From NCBI GenBank assembly GCA_037042915.1, contig CM073193.1:3100001-3164000 (forward strand): a DNA stretch of 64,000 bases, in the 5' to 3' direction. Shown here in pieces: positions 37,044 to 49,474 of the stretch (positions are counted from its first letter, which is position 1; each line of letters starts with the position of its first letter). The DNA is from Auricularia sp. M13. Its lineage: Eukaryota; Basidiomycota; Agaricomycetes; Auriculariales; Auriculariaceae. The notes beneath the pieces were generated by a model. The model saw only the letters and a program-made list of their open reading frames with translations, was not told where the DNA came from and did no database searches. Both the position numbers and the translations under genes were made by a program.

Positions 37044-40000
37044 TCACTCCGTCGCTCGCACGGGAGTGTTCATCCTCGTATCTAGTCGCCGCATCTCCTT
37101 CTCCAGCCGTTCCATGCCGCCGTTAGTCTCCGTGACACCCTCAATCACCCCACGTGCACCGTGCTTATCGAAGAAGTAGGTGAGAAGGTTCTTCTTGTCA
37201 GTCGCGAGCCCGTCCAACAGCATGAAGAGATGCGTTTCGTCCCGGAGCACAAGCTGCGCCGCAATGATTGCGACCGTCGCCGACTCGCGCACCACAAGCG
37301 AAGAGGGGTCGTTCAAACTCTGCAATATAATCGTCAGCTGAAGGCTAACTCAACGGCGGGTCCATTCATAAAGACGCACTGTGATGAGGATAGACTTGAG
37401 CCGGGGCAGTTCCTCCTCGATGACTTCCGATGGAAGCTTCACGATAAATTTCGCGAGAGCAATAAGCCCAAACGCGAGGGAGGCAGGCCTTGCTTCCTCT
37501 GCGGTACCGGCTGGTAATGGCTCGGCGAGGAAGGCTTTCAAGGCCGCGTTCACCGTCATCAGCCCGAAGATGGGGTCCAACCGGTTCGCAAGCAAGTTGC
37601 GAATCTCCGTTGTGCCCTCAAGAACCTACAACACCGTTGAGCCGCCATCCACAATGATTATATAGCGGGAGAGACTAACATGGATACGGTTCGCGTAGCG
37701 CAACTTGAACAGCAGGTTGTAGATCACGCTCTCATTGCCGTCAATGTACGATGCCTGGTTCTCAAGCATCTCCCAAAGAACGACAAGGCCGTGTTCTAGG
37801 AGTTGGACCTCCTGCAGGATTTGTTAGCGAACCAGGTCACGCTGTACAAACTCGAAGCCATCACATACCTCACGTACCTTGTCGGTCTCCATGAACCGAA
37901 CAAGCGCCGCGAACGCTTTATCAAACGTCTTCCCGCCGAGCCAGATATCGCTCTTTAGCGAGCGCGCAAGGGAGCTCATGTTATTAAGCGGCGAAGGGCT
38001 GAGCGGTCCATGGCCATTGGGCGAGAGAGGCGTCGTGGCATCGGCGGGCGACGGAGGATCTGCAGGATTATTGGTGCATAACGCCGCCAGCCTTTGCAAT
38101 GCTGCAAGATCGGCCATCCCCTGCTCAAGCTGCGATATCACATCGCGCAGCTGCTGGACCTGAACCGCTTCGGGTTCGCGCGACGCTTTGCTTGCAGCCA
38201 GAACTGCAGCATATTTGAATATGTTGGATGCGGGGAATGGGAAATGAAAGGGTCGTACCTGCCATCCGCGTCTGCCACCAGCCCGTCTCGCGTCGTTCCT
38301 CGCGCCTCGGAGGAACAGCCGACGTGCTCGCGCCGTTAGCGGGACTAGACGACGCCTGACGCGACGCGCCGGCCTGCACGGCGTCCAGACTCTTCAGCAC
38401 AGGCGACGGCTTCAACGCCGCGCCGTTCGATAGCAGCAACGACGGCGGGATGGGCGACACATGCATATCGTCTTCGGGCTCCACGAGCTCCAGCAGCTGG
38501 TCCGCCGCGCTGACCGCCTGCTCCGCGCGCGCGCGCATCGCGTCCTCGACGATATACTCCGGCACCAGCGAGCTCGGCGCGGGCGGCGACGCAAAGCCCT
38601 CATGGTGCTGCTGCCCCTCGCCATGCGCGGGCGCGGACTTTGCAGGCGTGAGCGGCGGCCGACCGTACCGCTCGTACGGCGTCGCGAAGCTCACGTGGTC
38701 CATCTGGTCGCTGTTGTCCGACTCTGAGTCGCCCGGCACGGGAATGGTCGTCGCGATCAATAGGTCCTCGTCTTTCGACGGCCGCGATGGCGTGGACTGC
38801 ATAAACAGTGTACGCGTTGACGGTACATGACGCGTGGGGCCGCTCGCCGAGCGCAGGGTTCCGACAGCAGGTGCAGTCCGTGTGGTCTGCGGCGTCGGTC
38901 TCGTCACCGAAGGCCGTTGTGAAGGCGAAGCCAGTGGCGACGCAGAGTTGCTTGGCCGTCGCGGGCTCTTTGGCGAGGGCGGGGATGGAGGTGGCGAAGG
39001 CGGCGGATGCGCAGCGCCGCCTGAGCCGGACCGCGTACGCGCATGCATCGTGGGACTCGCCCTTCCGCGTGAAGAAGACGGCGACCCAGTGACGGGCGAT
39101 GCCGCGCGTATGCCACCCCGCGAGGGACTTCGAAGCGGCGGGGATGCCGCCCTGACGGCGTGCGCCGTCGACGTCGCCTGGTGCCGCAGGGTAGGCGGCG
39201 CCGCCGCAATCTGCTTCGCCTTGGCCCTGCTCGCCGCGATGGCCGCCGCAACACTCGTCTTCTTCGGCTCGGGCGGTGGGGGCAGCTTCGCAGCCGCGAG
39301 CGCAGCTACGTCCGGGCACGCCTTCTGCAGCTGCTTCTGCGCCGTCGTATCCAGCTTGCCCATGATGACCTTCGCGCGGTCCGGCCAGACTGCATGGAAC
39401 GCCCAGAACGTCTCGCGCGCCTTGACGCGCACACCCGGGTTCGCATCTGCCAGCCCTTTCCGCACGCAGTTTTCGATATGCTCGAGACCGCCCGTCGCCT
39501 CGACCTGGTGTTTGGAGCGTTGCGCATGGGCTTCGAGGTACGTGCGGAAGTGCTGGATGACGAACTCGCGCGCCTGCACGGTCTTTTCTTGCATAAAGGA
39601 CCCGAGCATGGTGAGAAACATCCTCGGAGGGCACGATGTATGCGTTATGAGCGTTGTCACCGTCGCCTGGGTTTGCGTCACGATGATTTTCTTCGTAAAG
39701 CCGGACATCCTCAGCAGGTTATAAAAGAGGGGTTCGCATAAAGGGTCCAGTGCGGTGCCGAAAGCGATGGCCAGTTCGCTGTACCAGCTACAGGTATTAG
39801 ACGCCACCGTCGTACGTAAACTCAAGAGCTACGATGTCCATTAATGCCAGACCGATGGGAGAAATGAAACATACGTACAGTCTTGAACGATTTATCCAGC
39901 ATGCCGGCCTTGAGCCCGGCCAGATACTCTTCAGGATATCGCAAATGGACATCGCCCTTGAGCATACCCCGCAACTTGCTAATTGCTTGGTCGCGGGCGA

Positions 40001-41273
40001 GCCAGTTGTGTTCCGACTCCTTGCCCTCGAAGTGGGGAGCCATAGCGGCAAATTCGCTCTCGAGGTCGCGTGCGGAGGCAACGTAGAAGGGTTTGACTGT
40101 ATCGTCGCCTGTTGCAGCGGGTGTTTCGGGCTGGGGTTGAGGTGGCTGCGCAGACGCCGCGCGGCTTGGGGGACGGGATTTCGAGTGTGGCGCGGCGGTC
40201 ACGTCCGCAGAGGACGAGCTCGCGGTGCGCCCCACGACGCTGCCCTTGCGAATAGCTGCGCCTGAGCCCCCGTCGGACTCTGCGGCTTCACTCTGCGGTG
40301 TGATGGTGCCTCCCGCGAGTACGCGTGCAAGTACGGAGTCTACGATGGTCTTGCGGACGCCCTTCCTGAGCATCTCCTTCTTCAAGTCTGCGCGCGCGGC
40401 GTCCGTCACGCTCGGGCTAGAGAATATCTGGACGACAGACTCGCGCGCGCAGTCACGCACGGTGCCATCGGGGTCTTCGAGGGTCTCGACGAGCGGGACA
40501 AGGTACGGGCGTAAGGGGAAGCCGGGGCACGCTTTGCGAATTTGAACGAAGGTCAGAATCATCTGCAACCAGTTTGTCAGTGATACCACGGGCTGGGGTG
40601 GTCGGCGAGAATACGCGCCTGCTCCCTGACGCGCCACGCTTTGTGGGCGAACGCGCCCTCGCGCAGAAAGCGCTCAAACATAGCGAGCGGCGTCTCTGGG
40701 GCTTTCTGGAGGCGCGCCGCTGCGGCGGGCGGCAGCTGCTGGCCGCCGTACTTGAAGACGACGCTTGCCATGGCTACAAGGGCGTCGCGGGCCCTTTCCC
40801 TGGCCTTGTCTCTGGCGTCGCCGAGGCGGTCGAGCACGCCGCCGGGTGCGAGGAAAGCGGTGAGGGCGTGGCGCAGGGTGGCGGATTCACCCATCGCAGA
40901 GCTCGCGGACGAGTTGGACGACGGGAGCGGGGCATGGGAGCTGGCGACGAGCAGCGGGAAGAACGGCGCGATGGCGCCCAGCGCGGCCGTGGAGACGTGC
41001 TGATTGGGCGTCCGCAGACAGGCCTTGAGCGTGGCCAGGAGCGCGTCCGTGTCGTGCAGCTGCGGGACGCGTTGGTCAGCGCGACAGCCAGGCAGCCCAG
41101 GAGCGCGTACCTCTACGCCGGCCTCGAACTCGGCCTGCAGCTTGGCGAGCGCCTCCACCTTGACGTCCGCATCTGCGGCGGTTATGCTCAGTGCGCGTCT
41201 CAGCTGGCAGGCGATGCGGCTTGCCTGGGGACTTTGCCAGGTTGAGGAGGGCGTCCAGCGACGAGTCCGCCAT
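37044..41273 (-). CDS. STU1: CLASP-family microtubule-associated protein (Stu1-like)
   Basis: The protein starts MADSSLDALLNLAKSPGK and has TOG/HEAT-type helical repeats: LLATLKACLRTPNQHVSTAALGAIAPFFP, RARDALVAMASVVFKYG, LRPYLVPLVETLEDPDGTVRDCARESVVQIF, and YLAGLKAGMLDKSFKT. The CLASP N-terminal domain follows: LSELAIAFGTALDPLCEPLFYNLL, KKIIVTQTQATVTTLI, REFVIQHFRTYLEAH, NPGVRVKARETFWAFHAVWPDRA. A basic Ser/Pro/Arg-rich linker of about 250 residues (SPPLRSPSRGG, SPKSPRRPSNS) should bind microtubules. The C-terminal helices end in MERLEKEMRRLDTRM. CLASPs stabilise microtubule plus ends and the spindle. About six introns; total near 1,300 residues. Confidence 0.88.
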
Positions 41274-41426
41274 TATCGAGCGCGGTTGAGCACAGCGAGT
41301 TGCGTTGCGGAGAACGCCGGTGCGATTTCGAAGTTGCCTTGATCTTCCACGCGACCACGCCGGCTTCTCTTGCACTCAAAAAAATTAAAATAATCAAGAA
41401 ATACAAAAGTCTATGCAGCATATATT

Positions 41427-42015
41427 TCAGTCCTTCTTGTCCGAGTGGCCGAGCGAGGCGCCCGGCTGGACGACGTCTCTGACGCGCTGTTTCTGTCCAT
41501 GGCGTCAGTGACGGTGCCGTCAGACGCATCGACAGGCACGCACGAGAAGCTTGAGCTCCGGGAAGCCGCCCTCGGTCTTTCTGTCCCACAGCAGACTCGT
41601 CCCGCCCGCGTGCGCCAGCCACACACGGAACCGGCCCCCGGTCTCGGGCGAGTTGAGCGGCACGAGCGTAATGGCGCGCACGGCCGGCGGCGGGAACGTC
41701 AGCAGCAGCTCCGTCTGCGTCCAGCTCGCGCGATGCAGCCTGTGCCCTGCCTCAGCCGGGCTGCCTTGCAGTTGCATTCGAGCTCACCATCTGCACTGTT
41801 AATAGGCAGTCAGTGTCCCTGAGAATGCCATAGAGTAGTAATTCAGCACGCACCCTGTCGCAGAACTCGATCGTAATTCTGGGCAGGGGCAATGGGTCTG
41901 GCGCCACCATTTCTGCCGTAGTCGCCGTCGCCGTCGTGGCTGCAAGCGGCGCCTCGGGCTGCTGCTGCTGAGGGTCGCAGGTCGCGCACTGTGACGGTGA
42001 CTCTTGCTCGCTCAT
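41427..42015 (-). CDS. Rdx/SelW-like thioredoxin-fold redox protein (CxxC form)
   Basis: Four exons sum to 432 nt (143 residues): 41854-42015, 41788-41795, 41544-41739 and 41427-41492. After a low-complexity N-terminus of about 45 residues comes PRITIEFCDRCRWLHRASWTQTELLLTF, the SelT/SelW/SelH (Rdx) fold with the redox motif Cys-Asp-Arg-Cys. FRVWLAHAGGTSLLWDRKTEGGFPELK and LKQRVRDVVQPGASLGHSDKK close the family pattern. Animals often have selenocysteine at the second position; here it is TGC (Cys). That codon sits in an 8-nt exon (TGCAGATG). The biological substrate is unknown; members are thought to act as thioredoxin-like oxidoreductases. The start codon is 44 bp from the divergent DML1 start. 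Confidence 0.9.
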
Positions 42016-42059
42016 GCTTGCTGGCTGAGAGCACGCCACCGGCTCGTTCCGCCCGAACT

Positions 42060-43978
42060 ATGCGCGAGACCATCTACCTGCAAGCAGGCCCGACCGCCAA
42101 CGCCGTCCACTCGCACTTCTTCTGCACCCAGTTCGCGTACTACCCCGAACACGACGACGACGACGCGCCCGTCGAGCCCGATGTGTGCTTCCGCAATGCC
42201 CGCTCGCAGAATGCATGTACCCCGCCCCCTGCGCGCTGACCGCCCACGCGCTGAGCAAGCGTCCAGCCGACTCCGCGCGCAGTCGTTGTAGACTTTAAAG
42301 GTGCATATACGCGCCTGTCTGAGCACGCGTGACAAGCAATGAACGATGCGCCCAGACAACTTCCGCGGCATACCGGTGACGGACGAGCAGCCCGACGAAG
42401 ACGACGCACTGTGGCACGTCCGCGACCCCCCGCCCGAGCCTATACGGCTATTCCTTACATTAGCGCAGGACAGGCCGCGTTGAGAATCTGCGACGCGTCC
42501 CCGAGACTCGGGAAGGGCGCGAGATCGCCACATGGTCGGACCTGCCGCTCGACTACGACCCGGCGCGCTCGCTGCTCCCTATCGCCAGCAACGCGAATCC
42601 AGACTGGGATCCCGCATCATCAGATAGCGCCGGCGCGTGGGGAGACTGGTCGGCCGGCCGGGAGCGCCTGGCCGCCGTGCGCGACGACCTGGAGGAACGG
42701 GTGCGGTCGCTCGCGGAGGAGTGCGATCTGCTGCAGGTGCGCGTTTCATTCCTCGAATTTCTTAAATTTCTTCTGAATTTGGCTTTGAAAGGGCATCCAG
42801 AGCGCGTTCGACACGCCTAGTTTTGGCAGCTTTGGCGTGGGCGTCCTGCAGGGCGTGAAGGACGAATACAGCAAGACGGCCGTCCTCGCCATTCCTATTT
42901 TGTCCTCTGCATCCTATGACGTGGGACTCGAGAAACTCGAAGATGTGTGTAAAGACGTATCGTATTCTCATTTATCTAATGAAGGTCTAGGTGGCAACCT
43001 GCAGGAAAATCCTGAACGACGCGCTCGTTGTGGCTGCGATCGACGGAGCGGACGACCCGCTTGCCTCGCTCATCGTGCCTCTACAGTCGCCCTCATCCTG
43101 GAAGCGTGACAAGTGGCTCGACAACGTCACTTTAGACGTACGGCGCTCAGTTCCAATGCGCACCCCAGGCTGACAAACATGCAGGTCGGCAAGCTGTACG
43201 AGACGACCGCCCTACTCTCCGCGCACCTCGACGGCGCGACCCTTCTCACGCGGTTAGCTTACGCGTTCCCTTCGCGCTCTCACATATCATCTGAAACCGA
43301 GACAGTCTTGCAGGTGCGGGGGAAACACTCGATCTGTACACGCTCATCGGGCAGCTCAACTGGCGCGGGCACACGCGAATCGCACACCTGTCGGGCGCGT
43401 TCCCCTTACCAGCGCAGGGCGACCCTCTCGCGCTGCTGTACGACTTCTCAGCTTCATCAATGCCGGCGTCGAACGACAGCAGCAAACTCGAGCCCTACGG
43501 CGTGCGCTACGTCTCGCGCGGGCTTGACGCCGCCGGCGCCGCCAAACTGGACGCGCAGCTCGAGGCATCCTCGCGCCTCTCGTATCCGCTCTTGCAGACG
43601 TACGTTTCGTTTCGTTTCTCTCTGCTACAGCTAAATTCTGAATTGGGACCTGACTGGGACCATTTGCGCAGGACGCACGCGTTCCCGTATGTGCAGCACT
43701 ACGCGTTCCCGCCCATCGCGCCGCAGGCGCACCCGCGCGTGCTGAGCGCGCTCGGCACGAGCAGCGCGCCGGCGCTACTGCTTGGCGGCCTCGCGCGGTT
43801 CGTCGAGCGCGCCGTCGCGTTTAAACTGGACGTGAGCGGTGCGCTGGGACTTGGCGAGGACATCGACATGGACGTGCTGCGCGAGACGGTAGAGCGCCTG
43901 TGGACGCTGCGCGATGGATATGCTGAGGAGAACAGCGACGGCGCTAGCGGTAGTGGGAGTGGGAATGAATCCTCGTAG
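42060..43978 (+). CDS. DML1: Misato-like mitochondrial inheritance protein Dml1
   Basis: The start at 42060-42062 gives MRETIYLQAGPTANAVHSHFFCTQ, the hallmark N-terminus of Misato/Dml1, a tubulin/FtsZ-related fold. Later exons give YNPRSSLLPI-type spacing (ARSLLPIASNANPDWD), WSAGRERLAAVRDDLEERVRSLAEECDLLQ, FDTPSFGSFGVGVLQGVKDEYSKTAVLAIPILSS, and the C-terminal RTHAFPYVQHYAFPPIAPQAHP and FKLDVSGALGLGEDIDMDVLRETVERLWTL. In yeast Dml1 is essential and needed for mtDNA and mitochondrial partitioning; animal Misato affects mitochondrial shape and spindle assembly. About seven introns. The C-terminus is Ser/Gly-rich. Confidence 0.88.
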
Positions 43979-44054
43979 CGTAGACAGCAGGTCTGGTGGA
44001 ATAAAAGCATGCGCAGGATAGGATATGTATACAGTGGTGCGCGACCAGGCATTT

Positions 44055-44485
44055 TCACTTTTTGCCAGGCTGCTTGGCCTTTTGCCCTGGGTGGCGGCGG
44101 TCGGGCGGGTCTGGGTGCTTGCCCCGCCGTCGTGTGGGCGAGAACTCGCCGAGCTTGTGGCCGACCATTTCCGGCGTGACGCTCACGGGGATGAAGTGCT
44201 TGCCATTGTGGACGTGGAACCGAATTCTGCCGCGCGCATCTTCAGCGAACATAACTACTAGATGCCAGCAAGAGTGCGCACCCGACGAACGAGGGCAGGA
44301 TGGTGCACGAGCGCGCGCGGGTGAAGATGGGGATGTTGGACTCGGCCGCCTCGCGCAGGTTGGGGAACGCGACGAAGAACGGGCCTGCCGACGCGTTCAG
44401 TTCAGTTCAGTTTGAGCAGCATGCCAGCAGGACGGGACGCGCCTTTCCAGGCTGAGCGCGACAATCGCGCGAGCGACGGCAGCAT
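44055..44485 (-). CDS. RSM19: Mitochondrial ribosomal protein uS19m
   Basis: Three exons: the start at 44483-44485 gives [49 protein letters not shown] follows, then [33 protein letters not shown] and a basic tail [23 protein letters not shown]. [23 protein letters not shown] is the universal S19 signature. The first intron has a GC donor (GCGCGT) after AAA-G and ends GGCAG; without it the reading frame breaks inside WKGPFF. It contains a short TTCAG repeat on the plus strand near 44400. uS19 sits in the head of the mitochondrial small subunit. Confidence 0.9.
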
Positions 44486-44605
44486 GCGGACACGCGGAAA
44501 GAAACGAAAGCGGCGCAAATGGCCGTAAAGTAAAAGCACTGAACTCGACATATCGTGGAAATAATATACTATAGCTTGGAGTACTTTTACAACGAAATAA
44601 TCCCC

Positions 44606-45244
44606 TCAACGACGACGCTTGGCCCGCCCAGCACGCTTGGTCGCCTGCAGCACGCCCTGCCGGTTCGTTTTCTCCGTTTTCCGGCGCGGCGCGAGGCCCT
44701 TCGATTTTCTCCAGAGCTCGCGGCCAGAGTTGCGCGGGCCGTGCGTCGAGATTTTCTTCTCTGCTCCGGGCGCACCGTCTACCTGCATGCTTTCTGCTGT
44801 GTGGTAGTAAAGGCAAGTTAGCACCAGTCGACAGTGAGTGAGGAGAGTTTGACTAACCTTGCGCGCTGCTATCCGCGGCAACACCCTCAGCACCAGCAGC
44901 CGCCTCTAAAACGGTTCGTCAGCACCGTGCCTGTCGGAACAAGACTGCAGGAAGGGCGAGCTCGCGGCGGCGTCGCCAAGCGCCTTCCAGCACTCGTCGG
45001 GCATGCCACAGCCCAGCTTGTCCTGGTCGAGCAGGCCCAGCGCGGCGCAGACATAAGACCAACCTGGGTCAGCCCCATCCGCGTTCTCGTCCTCGTCCTC
45101 CCGCTCGACCGGCAGGTCTTTGCGCGCGGCCAGCTTGACCGATAGCCGCTGCAGCCGCGCAGCGTCTTGTGCCGCGAACACGCCCGACTCGCGCTTGGTG
45201 CGCCGGTGCGTGCGTTTGGCTTTGGAGCGGATGCTTTTGCCCAT
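44606..45244 (-). CDS. Small basic nucleolar protein, YBL028C/LLPH-like (DUF2423)
   Basis: The start at 45242-45244 gives MGKSIRSKAKRTHRRTKRESGVFAAQDAARLQRLSVKL. This matches the N-terminal basic motif of DUF2423 proteins such as yeast YBL028C and animal LLPH (usually MAKSIRSK). An insert with a Cys-containing helix (GWSYVCAALGLLDQDKLG) follows, then an exon encoding MQVDGAPGAEKKISTHGPRNSGRELWRKSKGL and a C-terminus of Arg/Lys repeats. YBL028C is found on pre-60S particles. Two introns are expected; the middle join near 44900 was not fully resolved. It is divergent from the Myb gene, with 128 bp between starts. Confidence 0.75.
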
Positions 45245-45372
45245 TGTGTGTGTGTATGCGTAGGTGGGTGAGTGGGAGAGTGCGAGTGGACGGGAGAAAG
45301 AGAGATGCGGCGAGCGGAGATCGACTTCCGCCTCAGAGTCTGACTCCCGCGCCACAGCCGCACCAGCCGCCC

Positions 45373-48359
45373 ATGCCGCTGGACGGCGCACAGGCCGAGC
45401 TCGTACAGCGCACGCGCGATGCGAATAATGCCCACCGCGAAGCCCTCACGGCGCGTGCCGCCGCCCTCAAAGCAGAGTTACTGGCCATCGGAGAACTCAT
45501 CGTACGCTCTCTGCTGTACGGCACGGCTCGCTCTGACTCAGAAGCGGTAGACCTCTGTGGAATCTATAGGGGACGAGGACCTGCTGGAAGATGCAGCCGA
45601 GATGCTCGTCGTATACGTCGAAGGCGCGCGCCGTCCCACCGACTGGATCCCTCGCACCGAGTTCCTAGACCCAGCACGTCTGTTCAAACTTTTCATGCTG
45701 TCGACTAATGCAGAAAACTAGGCTTCGCCGTTCTACAACGACGCCCGCAGGAGACAGCGTTACCTATCCTATGCTACTCCTCGACCCTGTGCGCACGCGT
45801 GCTTTCTCTGCTGTTTTACGCGTCGAATAACGCGTCTTCTGTATCAACAGTGAACGACAAGGAGAAACAAATCCTCAGAGAAACCGTCTGCAACGCCAAC
45901 AAGCGTGTCATTGCAGCACATGCACAAGCCCAGTGCGCCCTCCCCCTCCTCAGCAGCCAGTATCTCTATCTAAACGCAAATGTCAGAGGCTTTGATCCCT
46001 GGGCGGCAGTCCAACAAGCCGTGGACACTAATTCGCCCTTCCTCACGGACAACCTGGAGCAACTGGACTGGGCAAGCATCGCAGCCGATGTGCGTCCGCC
46101 CGCAGCGACCGCAATGTGTTCTCATATTATATTCCAGTACTCTGCAGAAGTATACCCAATGGCAGAGCGCACAGCAATCGAGTGCGAAGTCTTCTGGCGC
46201 GACGGCCTGCGTCCCAACATCACCCGCGGCGAGTGGACCGACGACGAGCACGCGAAGCTCAAAGCGCTCGTTGCAGAGTCGCCGGACGACCCGCCCGACT
46301 GGGAGGACATTGCCGAGAAACTCGGGGTAAGTGTATGCGTTGGTCCCGGCTAATTGCGACCCTGCTGAGCAAGGGCGAGCAGACAGGACGTGTGGCGCTG
46401 GACTGCATGAAGTGCGCGACGTTCGGCCCGCCGGGGAGCGCGCCGCCCAAGATCAAGAGCACCGCGGGGATTAAGGTGTGGACGGAGGATGAGAACGCGC
46501 GGCTGCTCGACGCCGTGAAGATGCACGGCACGACGAACTGGCAGCTCGGTGTGTTCCTTCCCGTTGCTTTCCTTTCCTTACCTATAGCATCTTACATTTA
46601 TCTTTCCTGCATGAAGTCTCGATGACGATGGGCGACGGCTTCACCGGCTCGCAATGTGATGCACATTACCGCAGGCTGACGCAGATACAGCGCCGCGGGC
46701 CGTGGACGGCCGAGGAGGACGAGGCGCTGCGCTCCGCCGTGGAAGTCTACCCCGAGGACTCCGTCATCCCGTTCAAACATGTCGCGAAGCTCATCCCCGG
46801 CCGCTCCAACGTGCAGTGTCGCGATCGCTGGCTCATTATCTCTGGGCGCCGCCCCGGCCAAAAGGCCGCTGCCAAGCGGAGATGGACAAAGGCGGAAGAC
46901 AACCAGCTCAAGCAAATCGTCCAGGAGGAAATCGAACGGTTGAGGGAGAGATACGATGATGAGGATGTTGACGCCGACGATGTGAACTGGAAGGAGCTGG
47001 TCAAGAAGCTTGACACTGGACGACAGATCAAGCATGTGAGCCTTTTCTCAGTCCATCCCCCGTGACAGCCGTGCTCACTGATAATCTTGGCAGTGCAAGA
47101 GTCGTTGGAAGTTGCTAAAGAAAAAGGAGGCAAAACGTAAGGGTAAAGGAAAGGCTACCGACGCAGATTCCGAGGAGGATGAGGAGGACGAAGAATCCTC
47201 CACCGACAGCACGGGCGACGAAGGCGAAGACGCGCCGCCGCCGCCGGAAAAGATTAGTCGACCAAAACGCAAGGCGCCAGCTCGTCGTAAATCTGCTGCA
47301 GTTGTGGATGTCGACGACGACGCAGTCTTTGCTGCTGAGGACGACACCCCGGTACCCAAGCGACGAGTGTCCACGCGCAGAAAAGCTCCCACTGGCAGGA
47401 CAACCGATGAGAGCGCTATGGACGTTGACGAGCCCGAACCTGGTTCCTCAACGTCTGCAGCAGCGGAGGCCGCTGCTCAGGCCCTGGTTGAGATGGGGAG
47501 TCGGAAGACTCGGAGGACACAGACAGCTAAATCCACGGTTGGGAAACGGCGCAGTTTGGCCGAGGTGCTCGGGGAGGACGAGCAGGATGAGGACGAAGAA
47601 GACGAAGAGCCCGTCCCCTCTAAAAGAACGAAGAAGAACTGGTCAACAGAGGAGGATGAGAAACTGCTTGCGCTAGTGGCAGAGCAGTCTAAAACTACCG
47701 GACGGACGAATTGGACCGCAGTTGCGAAAGACATGGACGGGCGTACGGTCAATGGGGTATGTGAGTTTCATGTCACCTTGCTTCGGGCTCATTCTTTATT
47801 CGGCAGTGCTCCCAGCGTCACAGGGCGCTAATTACAAGGCAGAAGGCAGGCGGGCGACCTGAGGAAGAAAGCCATGACATGGACGTCGATGCCCCGAGCA
47901 CTGCGTCGAATCCTGTTGCAGGGTCTGCTTTGTCCAGTACCACTGTTGCAGCGACCGCGACTGCCCCAGATGCCCCGTCACGCGACAAGCCAGCCAAACT
48001 CTCCTCCGTCATTCGAAGAAGGTCGACGAGGTCGACGAGATTCCGGGATAGCCTGGCAGACACGTCGGACGTCGAAGTCGATCAGCCTGAAGCGAGTGAA
48101 CGGGTGGCTGCCCCGTCCATCACTTCGGTGACATCTAGGCGGTGGACGGACGAGCAGGACGAGCTGCTCATCGCGCTGGTGCTCGCGTCGGCAGACCCGC
48201 AACAGCCAAACTGGAAAGCCATTTCCATCGACATGCCCAGCAGGACTGCAGCAGCTGTGAGTGCATCGTCCCTCGATTCTTCCTTGTTTCTGACGAGTGC
48301 AGTGCTCTTCACGATATGCCGTTCTCAAAACCAAGGGCAAAGTGCCGATAAATTCATAG
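45373..48359 (+). CDS. Multi-Myb-repeat protein, SNAPC4-like
   Basis: The start MPLDGAQAELVQRTRDAN leads to a helical region (EALTARAAALKAELLAIGEL) and then several Myb/SANT repeats: ITRGEWTDDEHAKLKALV, KVWTEDENARLLDAVKMHGTTNW, RRGPWTAEEDEALRSAVEV with SNVQCRDRWL, and AKRRWTKAEDNQLKQIV with KSRWKLL. An acidic, Lys-rich linker of about 150 residues follows. Two more repeats come near the C-terminus: KKNWSTEEDEKLLALVAEQ and SRRWTDEQDELLIALVLA with SSRYAVL. The layout of consecutive Myb repeats after an N-terminal helical part is that of SNAPC4 (SNAP190), the DNA-binding subunit for snRNA gene promoters. Other multi-Myb factors remain possible. About nine introns; stop at 48357-48359. Confidence 0.75.
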
Positions 48360-48411
48360 CAGGAATGATGTACAATACAGATCAACGACAGCAATGTATG
48401 TAGCTATAGCA

Positions 48412-49425
48412 TCAACCTACTTTCCACTTCTTGTAGCCAGCAAAGACGTGTGCTTCCCAGTTGACGACGCCTCCGAGGATGTCGCCGTCTCGCCCGACCA
48501 CCTCTTTGTCCTCAGTCGCCTCGATGAGATTGCGTAGGGACTCCTGCACCAGGGCTGCGTTTGCCATCTTGCGATCCAGAGCATTTGCTGCAGTTGTGCG
48601 CGTTTTGACGGGTGGTGGCTATGTAACACATTAAGACCGGACGAATAGAACGAGGTGGAGTGCGCACTGCTGAACGTAAATACGTGTGTCTTGGAGGAAG
48701 CTTCGGCAGGTGTGGCGGATTCCAGCGTAAGGTCTGAGGGCCGGGTTGTTGGCCCTTGGTGGTGCCCTCTTCGTCGTCGGAAGCCAGCAGCTCTGGCGGA
48801 GGCGAAGGCTCCTTTGGCGTAATGAGTGTTGTGGGCCTCATCTTGCCTGTAACCAGTTTGTGAGTGCAGGTCGGGCATTGTATAAGACATGGAACGCGTA
48901 CGTTTCCGCTTCTTGCTCAAGCGCCGCATGTCCGAGACGTCGAGATTCTTGACTTCTGCGCATGCCTCGTACATATCGAGCGCATTGGAACGCGAGCGCG
49001 ACGCAAGGTTGGCATACTCGTGCGCCCGCTTCGCGAGCATTTCTATAACTGCATAGCGTTCAGCAACTGGCAAGCAAACGGCCGCGCAACTTACAAGCCT
49101 CTGTTTCCTGGCAGAGCGTGTCCAGCGGCAAGGCCTGTCCAGAGTCGAAGCCCTCGATCTTCAGCTGGGAAATAACGAGTCTTTGTATGGCCTGGCGCGC
49201 GGTGTCCGCCGTCACGGCACGCTTGTCCTGCGGCCGGAGGGGCGGAGGCGGCGAGCTGGGTGGACGCGGCGCCGCTGCACGCGGCGGCTGCTGTGGCAGC
49301 GGCGGGGGTGCATACATGGCCGGCGGCGCGCCTGGCATGCCTGGTGGTGGCATGCCAGGCGGCAGCGGCGGCGGGTAGTAGCCTGCGCCAGGGAAGCCCG
49401 TGTATGGCTGCGGGTATGGCTGCAT
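48412..49425 (-). CDS. TAF8: TFIID subunit TAF8
   Basis: The start at 49423-49425 gives a Pro-rich segment ([20 protein letters not shown] and following). A histone fold comes next: [35 protein letters not shown], then [27 protein letters not shown], then [14 protein letters not shown]. The second conserved part is [13 protein letters not shown], the TAF8 C-terminal domain signature (Pro-Pro-His-Thr-Tyr), followed by helices including [20 protein letters not shown]. The end is [20 protein letters not shown]8 pairs with TAF10 in TFIID. About four introns. The Pro-rich N-terminus is an extension over yeast and animal TAF8. FMN1 starts 49 bp away on the other strand. Confidence 0.87.
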
Positions 49426-49474
49426 GGCAAGGAACGCCCGGACGCGAACTCCGATCGCGTGTCTTCTCGCACTC

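Noticed and set aside
41438-41480. tRNA-like start (GTCCGAGTGGCCGAGCGAGG) on the plus strand
   Set aside because: It is the antisense of the last Rdx exon encoding SLGHSDK. No B box or foldable clover-leaf follows.
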